This document shows positions 56,101-64,000 of a stretch of 64,000 nucleotides of DNA, in pieces. How positions within the stretch are numbered: position 1 is the first letter of the stretch; every line of letters begins with the position of its first letter. The notes beneath the pieces are model-generated. The model was given only the letters and a program-made list of their open reading frames with translations, was not told the origin of the DNA and made no database searches. The stretch comes from Chrysaora quinquecirrha (taxonomy: Eukaryota > Cnidaria > Scyphozoa > Semaeostomeae > Pelagiidae): positions 5,325,221 through 5,389,220 of the forward strand of contig JACTAT010000052.1 of NCBI GenBank assembly GCA_014526335.1, given 5' to 3'. The position numbers and the translations under genes are program-made.

Positions 56101-57936
56101 ATTTACATTTAAATTAGCAAGTGTAAATGAATTTGCCAATTTGCCCTAAAAATTAGTACTCACAAATATATTATGGGCCAATGCACACAAGCACTGAAAC
56201 TTTCTTAAAACAGGGGGCAACATTCCTCAAAATTCTAAATTCCTCAGTTTCCTTCTTACTTTTGAAATGAACATGTAACAGCAGATGCCAATTACAGTAA
56301 TTTCTGTTGACAGAACTGTAAATTATTCTGGAACCAAACAACTTCAAGGGAAAAATCAGTGGCCCAAAAAACTAAAGAAAATATCTATCAAAACAAAATG
56401 ATTTCCGTGAAATTTTTTATCGCATTTGCAAAAATTTCAAAGTTAGGTTAAAGACCTTACAAATCTTTGATGAATTCATTTCGATATATTTCATGGGTTT
56501 TTCATCTGTTTTCCGTCTCTGGCTTGTGACCAAACGAGAAAGAAGGCAAAAAGAGCATATTTTGTTGCTGTTTCCATTGCTTTTTACTACGTTTTTCATT
56601 TCATTTTATGACGTTCCTGACAACCTTTCATCTCCAAGAATCAGTTAAATTCTATTTTAATCAAAACGCACAATTTCCTATTGCATATTTAGAAATCTTG
56701 AATGAATTTATGCCTCCGAAGGTCCAAGATTCCAGGGAAGAAGAGAGAGTGAGGGGAGCGTTAATCCCTGATGACAGAAAACACAAAGAAAACAATCGAC
56801 TTGTGAAAATCAAGGACCTTCCAGAGGTCCTCAATTTTATTAGTCCGTCCTTTTCATCGGTTCTTGAGAAAATCTACCAAAATCGACCATGCACACAGTG
56901 CATCGAGGTGCTAACTTGTTAAATCCCTTGAAGAATGTAAGAAAGTTGCCTGTGTGCATCAGCCCTATGATTAGGTACAGTATAATGACCTTTCAGCCTC
57001 ATTTTAATGAAAAAAATTAAAGAAATCCAGGTTCAACTCAGACCAAATTTCCTTATAAAAATATGTAGCCTTAGATAAGTATGCAACCATGTACTGTTAA
57101 TTAGTCTGTAGTCATCTCTTTTTTCAAGCATAAAAATAAGAAAACACATGATTGAAATGTGTCAGTCATTTGCTATAACAATAAATAAAACAAGGTTTTC
57201 ATGTGATTAAAATGTCAAGCAGTATTCTCTAAAAAAGGCTTTTCTGCATGAATACACTTTTTAACTTAAAAAACAAGACTCAAATCCCAAAATCTTCAAG
57301 TTTTCAACAAAATCTGTCCACCATGGTCAAAAATCACATTGTTTTTTATAATTACCTTAAAAAATTTGAAATTTGGCAAAATAAAAATTTCAGGGACAGG
57401 TGAACATAATTGATGCATGTACATAGGTAAACGTCTACGAGTATTTCAAGAATTAGCGCACAGTACAGGCAAGAGCTACAATGAATGACCCAAAATTCCC
57501 TAAAACGGCATGGACAAAAAAAAGTTGAAAGGCCCTTGAGAAAAACATACCAATTCTCGTATTTTGGTAGCTTTTGTAGCATTCCTGCGAGTTCCATGTT
57601 CGAGATCAGCTTTCGCAATTCTTCGTCAGTTCCATTACAGATGTGAAGGCTGTCCGGTTTGCAAAGTGCTGCCTTCTCGGCAACAAATTTCTGTGCAACG
57701 GGAGATAAAGCCTTGAAGTCTCCACTTACAACGGTAATTCCATTTGGTAGGGAAGCCATGTTTCTTCTGAATATTTGAGAACTAAGAAAGTTCTTAAATT
57801 GGAACCTAAAAAGCGAAAAAGAAGTGAATAACTTGTAGGCGAAGGCCGATTTCAATTGACAATGGGCCTAAGAAAAACGTGTAGGAGCCGGATAAACGGC
57901 CTGCACTCACCTACAAACTTTCAAATAGAGCGACAT
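50189..57936 (-). CDS. PCK: Phosphoenolpyruvate carboxykinase (GTP), with mitochondrial-type presequence
   Basis: Converts oxaloacetate and GTP to phosphoenolpyruvate, GDP and CO2 (gluconeogenesis, cataplerosis). Seven coding exons on the minus strand: 57936-57911, 57805-57551, 54995-54811, 53773-53379, 52670-52355, 51949-51473, 50478-50189. All phases agree, totalling 1944 nt (647 aa plus stop), close to vertebrate PCK2 length. Key motifs: [20 protein letters not shown] (exon 4), the P-loop [13 protein letters not shown] and [10 protein letters not shown] (exon 5), and the lid-side [17 protein letters not shown]. Exon 6 has [14 protein letters not shown] and [13 protein letters not shown]. 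Exon 1 adds [20 protein letters not shown] and FRRN before a second Met (57759). This is basic, hydrophobic and free of acidic residues, as in matrix targeting. Initiation at 57759 would give a cytosolic 623-aa form. Confidence 0.95.
50920..51200. mobile_element. Decayed relative of the 3631-4027 foldback, in a PEPCK intron
   Basis: GAATTCAGCACCTTATTTTGT, a mid part with AAATTTCCACCCCAAGTGATT and a mirrored TAAAGTGCTCAATCTGAATT tail follow the layout of the family, but identity is low. Confidence 0.4.
54205..54600. repeat. GGGGGCTTATTTG repeat cluster in a PEPCK intron
   Basis: Palindromic TAAGCCCCCGGGGGCTTA near 54216 is followed by at least five further GGGCTTATTTG units up to 54592. It looks like the two ends of a MITE-type repeat (left 54205-54290, right 54475-54600). 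Confidence 0.65.
55071..55397. mobile_element. PIF/Harbinger-like MITE in PEPCK intron 2
   Basis: Ends GTGTGTTTCCATTTACTATC and GATAGTAAATGGAAACACAC; the inverted repeat extends through CCGTTA and the C run to about 35 bp. The flanking trinucleotide CTA is duplicated (55068-55070, 55398-55400), as in TWA-type Harbinger insertions. 327 bp, no transposase. Confidence 0.85.
55930..57068. other. Non-coding intron stretch, possible decayed AAGGAAC-type element
   Basis: CTTTTTATAAGGAACACC near 55938 and TTTCCTTATAAAAATATGTA near 57050 face each other like TA-MITE ends. The interior is 1.1 kb, far longer than the other copies, and TA flanks are not clear. The 104-codon plus-strand ORF at 56608-56922 has no recognisable domain and is not called. 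Confidence 0.3.
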
Positions 57937-58345
57937 GATGATTTTGTTGTTATTAAAAATTCTTTTGTTATTTATTATACATCGATGAGTTGGCAATTTA
58001 GGTAAAGCGAGTAGTCGTGGGTTACCATCCCCACTCAAGAAGCATGCACACGAAGGAAGATGTCCGACGATCGCATTTCAATAGGGCTTTCAGTCAAGGA
58101 GTCTGGGGAGAGTCGAAAACGTCCGAAACCATTCGAGGGTGTTGTCACTTCCGTTTTTGTTTTCATGCAAAGAAAAACGCGTTAAAATTGTTCAAAAAGT
58201 AATAAAATCACACTATAATGGTTCTGTATTATATTCTATATTCCCCAGAAACCTTGAAAATTCCACTAAAGCGTGATTTTCATCGTGGAATTATCAGCAA
58301 GACACTTATGGGACACTACGATGCACAGCCTGGCCTTTCCTGAAT
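57937..58345. other. PEPCK upstream region
   Basis: Should hold the promoter (transcription leftward). I see no convincing TATA box or CRE palindrome. Contains CCATCCCCACTCAAGAAGCATG and nothing coding. Confidence 0.35.
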
Positions 58346-59748
58346 CACCCTGGAGAACGTCTGTGCAGTACTGTGGAGGATATTCAGTACTGTGGAGGGT
58401 GTTCAGTACTGTGGGGGGATACCATCAGTACTGTGGGGGGATACCATCAGTACATTGGAGGGTGTTCAGTACTGTGGGGGGATACCATCAGTACTGTGGA
58501 GGGATACCATCAGTACAGTGGAGGGTGTTCAGTACGTGTGGAGGATACCATCAGTACTGTGGGGATACCATCAGTACTGTGGAGGATATTCAGTACTGTG
58601 GAGGGATACCATCAGTACTGTGGGGATACCATCAGTACTGTGGAGGATATTCAGTACTGTGGAGGGATACCATCAGTACTGTGGGGGGATACCATCAGTA
58701 CTGTGGGGGGATACCATCAGTACTGTGGAGGATATTCAGTACTGTGGGGGGATACCATCAGTACTGTGGAGGATATTCAGTACGGTGGAGGGATACCATC
58801 AGTACTGTGGAGGGATACCATCAGTACTGTGGGGGGATACCATCAGTACTGTGGAGGATATTCAGTACTGTGGGGGGATACAATCAGTACTGTGGAGGAT
58901 ATTCAGTACTATGGAGGGATACCATCTTTTCAGTTCTGCGGAGGGTGTTTAGCAATGTGGAGGGATAAAATCACTGTGTGGCGCTTGATCAGTACTGAAG
59001 AAAGCAAATCTACATTTAATTCCTCTCCTTTTGTTCAAGTGTTTATAGTTCCTAAAGCTTGGTTCCCACAAAACAAAAGATGCATTAAAAAGGAGTTAGA
59101 AATACGATAAGAAAATGCGTTTAAAACGTGTCAGAAAACTAAAAATCATTGCACTCATTCACACTACAGCTTAACTATGACGCATTTCAGGTTCTTTTTC
59201 TTTCTTTTGATGCATTTTTCTATCATTTTCGCAAGATGGAAAAAGATATTGTTATAGATATTAAAAAGTTGCTTTTGCTTATAATACTCGGTAATATTGC
59301 GGGGAATTCGCAGAAAAAGGAAAGTAAGGACGAAGTTGCATAGAAAGCGTAGGTTTTGGGAATAGGAGATTTACACCAAAACATTGGAAACTGAGACTTC
59401 CTTCGGCAAAAACAAACAAGTATCCAACACATTACTTATGATACCCATCCACAGTACTGAACACCCTCCACAGTACTGATGGTATCCCTCCACTGTACTG
59501 AATATCCTCCACAGTACTGATGGTATCCCCCCACAGTACTGATGGTATCCCTCCACACGTACTGAACACCCTCCACTGTACTGATGGTATCCCTCCACAG
59601 TACTGATGGTATCCCCCCACAGTACTGAACACCCTCCAATGTACTGATGGTATCCCCCCACAGTACTGATGGTATCCCCCCACAGTACTGAACACCCTCC
59701 ACAGTACTGAATATCCTCCACAGTACTGCACAGACGTTCTCCAGGGTG
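58346..59748. mobile_element. Foldback element with TACTGTGGAGGGATACCATC arms
   Basis: The outer ends are CACCCTGGAGAACGTCTGTG and its complement, followed on each side by tandem CAGTACTGTGGAGGGATACC or TATTCAGTACTGTGGAGGA units (left arm to about 58950, right arm 59445-59748). TGAAT directly flanks both ends (58341-58345, 59749-59753), a 5-bp target duplication. The middle 500 bp is unique and non-coding. Long ORFs in all three frames of the left arm (186-245 codons) result from the repeats. Confidence 0.92.
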
Positions 59749-59753
59749 TGAAT

Positions 59754-61430
59754 GCAAAAGAAGAAAGGGGCGGGACTCAGGACTACTGCAAACGCTTTTG
59801 CGAATTTCACGGAAAACGTTCAGAAATCAAGTTCTTCAACTTAAAAACTGCAATAAAACCTACCTAGTTTAGCAACTACAGTATACAAGTTAAAACATCC
59901 TAGCTAACAAAAATTGTCTTGATTTTTAACCAAAAAATTTGAACCAACAACTAGAATTTGATTCAAAACAAGATGTCGCCAACACTTGGAAAATTTTCCC
60001 AACAAGACGAGCAGAAATAAGGCTGAAAACTTTATATTTGAAGGTTTATGTGGCAACTGTATGTACTTTTACAGTTTTCGGTTGCAATCAACAGGCAAAA
60101 TATCAAAAATAGGGCAACTGAGCAAAGAAAAATCGAAAAATAGAACTCTAAAGGATTTCGATTTTTGCGCAGCTGGTCTTAGCACTAACGAAGGGTTATT
60201 CGACACTTAAAAAACTAAGCAACAATGCTAAAACATTAAATTTTAAAACTAATTGCGAAAGATGTAAGATTTTTTAAAATCCCTGTTATTTCCAACAATC
60301 GAAAGAAAAATTCCGTGGCATATCTAGCAGCAAAATTGCGGAAGGCCAAACAGAAAAGTATTCATCAACAAAATTCAAAACTATTTAATACCAAAACATT
60401 GAAAAATGCTGTTTCTTTCTGGGATTGATTAAGCTTTACTCTGCAATATGAAAATACATAACAACCACGGGAGAAGATTTAGGCTATGCTAAAACAATCT
60501 GAACACGTTGCAAAATAGCACATGCGGTGCACGGAAGCCTGCTGGTGTTGGAAGGGCAACTAGCAGCACCAGCCATGTTTTCTTTCACACAAGAGTAGAA
60601 AGAACGAGAAAATTACACAGAAATTCTAGAAAATGCAAATAAACAACACTACATACGAGAAAAATAATGAATAAAATTTTGACAGCCATTTTGAAAAGGT
60701 TGCACGGGAAGGAACAGAATGCAGAGGACACAGGCCAATTCATAGAATGAACTGCAACAGAGGGACCTTTGACACGTAGGTAAAACATTGAAAAATAAAA
60801 TAAAATACAATTTCCTTACCTACAAAATCGTGAGAAAGACGTCTTGGCAAATATAAAGTGAATTTACTCACTTTTAATAGCTGAAAACTGTCTGACTTTT
60901 GCACAACACGTGGAGCTTGGCAGGAGTTTCTTGCCACCAGAGCAATGACCCTCTTGAACCAACAACTAAGTTTCGCACGGCCTTCCTTCTTGCACTCCCC
61001 GACAGTTTATACCGCGAGACAATGAAAAACAACAACCAATCAGATCATTCGTCTTGCGTAATCTATTGTTCTGGAAGCTTTCTTCGTGCGAGAAATCACG
61101 GTGCTGGTTCCATTGCCATGGTAATTTGCACTTGTGATGTCAATCACAATCAAAGTCGTATCTTGATTGGCTACTGCTCCTGAAGGGCATGGGACGAATC
61201 AGGATGCATCGGGCACAGGGGACTTTTGACCTCTGCCTCTTCGTTTCCTTCAATCGGAATCTTCAAAAGTATATCTTTTGCTCTGCTGTTTTACGAAAAC
61301 GAAGCTCTGTGAGTGCGAAGGCATTTTGACGATGCCATCAGAATATTAGGCCCGCCTGTTAGTGAAATTTGCTCAATTTCTTTTTAGCCTGACTGCTGCC
61401 GAGCTCGAAGTATGTATCAATAAAAATCAG
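59754..61430. other. Intergenic, no supported gene
   Basis: Several 60-94 codon ORFs without domain or splice context. No repeat boundary is clear. Confidence 0.4.
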
Positions 61431-61479
61431 TGAGGAATGTGGGATTTTTGTCTTTTCATTAGGCCAAAAGTTATGGAAT

Positions 61480-62190
61480 GGAATGAAAAGTGAATGGAAA
61501 GAAGAAAGAAATGATGGAATGGAATAATTAATGGAATGATGGAATGGAATGGTGGAATGGAATTATGGAATGGAATAGAATTGTGAAATGGAGTAATGAG
61601 TGGAATGGTGGGATGGAATGATGGGATGGAATGATGGAATGGAATAGAATTGTGAAATAGAATGATGAGTGGGTTGTTTGAATGGTATGGTGGGATGGAA
61701 TGATGGAATGGAAGGAATTTTGAAATAGAATCATGAATGGAATGATGGGATGGAATGGTGGGATGGAATGATGGAATGGAATAGAATTGTGAAATAGAAC
61801 AATGAGTGGAATGGCGGAATGGAATGATGGAATATAATAATAAATGGAATGATGGAATGGAACAATAGAATGAAGTGATGGAATAGAAAATGAACAACTT
61901 ACACAGAATAAGGTATTTGGATTGATGGGACCAAAATGTGGAATGAAGAGGATGTCTGGTGAAATGATGGGATGAACCAATGAAAATGCGTATTGATGGT
62001 GGAATGGAAAATGGAATGTTGAAGCAAGAGAAGGGAATGGATTACAGGGACAAAATTTGGAAGGAGGAGATGTTATGTGGAATGATGATAGAATGAAATG
62101 ATGAAAAGGAATATTTGAATGGCATGGTGGAAGTTCCACTGTGGAACAGGAACAAAATGTGGACGGAGGATTGTAAGATGAAATGATTGA
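61480..62190. repeat. GGAAT-rich simple satellite
   Basis: Irregular GGAATGATGGAATGGAATGG and variants for 700 bp. The 224- and 156-codon minus-strand ORFs rich in Ser/Phe/His/Pro/Ile are by-products. Confidence 0.9.
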
Positions 62191-62470
62191 ATTTGGAAAC
62201 ATTTGCCAGGGCAGGGAGTTCTTTGAGATGCGATACCTTTAGTTAAAACAGAATTAAGAAAAAGAGACGTTTAAATAATCAACGTTGTATTGAATGCCAA
62301 GCACAAAGAGGATCATTAAAAACGCATTGGTTTTCAAATATATTATATCTTATATCCACATGAAACATTTCTTACCAGACACCAAAACCCCTTTCTGCTT
62401 ATAGCGAAAGAATAATAATTTTACAGTAAATGTAAACAATTTCCATCTACAACCACATAAAGTTACGAGT

Positions 62471-63905
62471 CTATTGCCAAATTTTTTGGACCTTTTTATT
62501 AGTGAAAAGAATCGAAAGTTCTTTCCTCTGAATTTTCCCATCTTTATTTTTATCAACATGTTTCATAACTTCTTTCTGCAGTTTGTTGATGCCTATTTGA
62601 GAGTCTTCCTGTAAACAATTCACAAAACAGCGTAAACAAAGTAAACATGGACAAGAAAAAAATTAAGAAATACTGGAATAACATGAGCTGGTAAGACAGT
62701 TGCTTATCTATTATTATAGAATTCTTTTTCTTATGCTAAATTTATGCGAAGCTCTTTGAAAAATCCAATGTTTATGTGGACAGGTCAGTTGCGATAAATT
62801 AGTTCCGGAAAATCGCCAATCAGCAGCCGGCAACTAGTCCTGAACGTGCGCAATGTCGAGATAAGCCTGGCTTAAGTTCTAGCAAAATGACTATGCAAAC
62901 CAGGGGCCGCGCCAGCCGCCAAAATGTGGGGTGGACTAGCGAGCGTAGCGAGCACACCCAAGGGGTCTAGGGGCTTGCCCCCTAGAAAATGTTTTGGGAC
63001 CAAACCCTTTGGAAGGCCGGAAACGCCCTTTTTGGATCGAATGAAAGATAGAATCCTAATTTTGGCAGAGATGAAACAGTCAATGAAGGGCAAAAAACTT
63101 AACGAGAACGTAATTATAAACTCAAGACACAACATAAACCCATGAAAATATTATTCACTGCTTGATTGTTTTCAGCTACTTCTTTTTCCTTCTTCAAAAA
63201 GGCAACCTCTCTTGATTCAGAAAGGAGTGTGAATTCAAGTGAAGTCTTAAGAAAGGAAAATGACTCATCACCCCCCCACTATTTTCTCATCGGGTTTGGG
63301 CAAATTACGAAATCGATCTTTGAGAAAACTGGGGTGGACACGTCCCCCCAGTCCACCCCGTGGCGCCGCCCCTGATGCAAACGATATAGAACCGAAAATT
63401 CATTAATTTTTTTTAATACCGTACAACTCTACTGTACAGTGCTAAGGTTGCCAAACAACAAGTTCACCAAACTACTGCCTTGGCTGACACGTCTTGAATG
63501 TTTAACAATAGTAGCTCCCTGGGGCATTTACTTGGGTTGGAAAAGAAAGCAATGGGTTAATACCATCAGAATCAACTATTCATTGCATGCAATGGGATTT
63601 CATGCAATGAGAAATGCCGGTCAGAGCACAGGAAACCTAAATAATGTACATCAAAAAATTATTAAATTAGAATTTGTTGGCGTCACATTATGAGCACTGA
63701 GATGAACTGCTTTAACATTGACAACTGTATGTCTGTATTTGTATTGTGTTGCATATATAAAGACTTCACAAGTAGTTTGAAATAATAAATCCAAAACAAC
63801 ATAAGATTCTAAAACTAGGCAGCAGTGATCTACCTTTCCTGCTTGAATGACTAAATCTCTCATCAAAGCTTCTAACTCCACTTCAGAAATATGTCCATCG
63901 TCATT
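62471..63905 (-). CDS. EF-hand calcium-binding protein (calbindin/secretagogin-like), two exons, partial
   Basis: Exon 63905-63834 (72 nt, phase 0, AG before and GTAGAT after) reads NDDGHISEVELEALMRDLVI and then QAGK, the second half of an EF-hand loop plus its exit helix. Exon 62608-62471 starts in phase 0 after an AG and reads EDSQIGINKLQKEVMKHV, then an EF loop DKNKDGKIQRKEL, then SILFTNKK, and reaches a TAG at 62471. The spacing (GHIS..ELEALMRDL then KDGKIQ..EL) follows the calbindin-D28k/secretagogin pattern. If the 62608 exon is not terminal it may be spliced at the weak GTCCAA after NKK. Upstream exons are beyond 64000. Calcium buffering or sensing is inferred from the family. Confidence 0.68.
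62901..63374. mobile_element. hAT-type MITE with 8-bp target duplication
   Basis: Ends CAGGGGCCGCGCCA and TGGCGCCGCCCCTG; the 8-bp ATGCAAAC is duplicated at 62893-62900 and 63375-63382. Inner GGGGTGGACTAGCGAGCG and CCCCAGTCCACCCC are also mirrored. 474 bp, no transposase. Sits in the intron between the two EF-hand exons. Confidence 0.93.
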
Positions 63906-63923
63906 CTAAAGGGAAAAATATTA

Positions 63924-64000
63924 CACTTTTTTTTGTAAGGAACCACTTTATAAGGAACCTACATGTAGAAGGCCCGAAAATTTAAAGAACTTATACTAGA
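63924..64000. mobile_element. TA-MITE 'AAGGAAC' type (copy B2), cut by the window end
   Basis: CACTTTTTTTTGTAAGGAACC after TA (63922-63923), then the same AACCTACATGTAGAAGGCCCG as B1 at 34631. The right end is outside. Confidence 0.8.

Noticed and set aside
58273..59110. Three overlapping plus-strand ORFs of 186-245 codons and matching minus-strand ORFs at 59371-59810
   Set aside because: Produced by tandem sub-repeats of a foldback element; all frames are open.
61427..62202. 224- and 156-codon Ser/Phe/His/Pro-rich ORFs
   Set aside because: GGAAT satellite; stop-free complement by composition.

Overview
The window reads as nuclear DNA of an invertebrate animal. It is AT-rich and has intron-containing genes with GT-AG introns, an animal-type GTP-dependent PEPCK, a CIAPIN1/anamorsin gene, a BEL/Pao LTR retrotransposon, a tRNA-derived SINE and very many small inverted-repeat elements. 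A cnidarian or another early-branching marine animal is my best guess, held with low confidence. No bacterial operon, rRNA gene or CRISPR array is visible.

Layout: 1-2300 is intergenic with an ACTA-type tetranucleotide array. 2357-11915 (+) is a ten-exon CIAPIN1 gene whose introns hold MITEs, a SINE copy and foldback elements. 13379-14431 (-) is an unrecognised, Ser/Arg/Lys-rich 350-residue ORF whose apparent N-terminal extension is SINE sequence. 14.7-21.9 kb is repeats, including a 1.4-kb purine-rich minisatellite. 21946-28457 is a very young BEL/Pao element on the minus strand (near-identical LTRs, GTCAG target duplication). 29194-32035 is a 2.8-kb element with about 750-bp inverted arms.

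34486-41708 is the most interesting part. Two small divergent genes there are too short and too split to show as long ORFs. Each encodes a signal peptide, a very acidic pro-segment and a cationic Cys/Trp/Arg-rich C-terminal peptide ending in Arg-Arg-Arg-Arg-Trp. The plus-strand gene has two alternative last exons encoding different mature peptides. The architecture is that of a secreted host-defence peptide precursor. I do not recognise the family.

42924-49600 is a 2.9-kb tandem duplication running into a 132/156-bp satellite apparently grown from the termini of a dispersed MITE. 50189-57936 (-) is a complete seven-coding-exon PEPCK gene with a 5' exon that adds a mitochondrial-type presequence. 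58346-59748 is a foldback element with a TGAAT target duplication. 61.5-62.2 kb is a GGAAT-rich satellite. 62471-63905 (-) holds two exons of an EF-hand (calbindin/secretagogin-like) gene running out of the window, with a hAT-type MITE in its intron. Apart from the AMP-like pair, the genes are metabolically unrelated neighbours.
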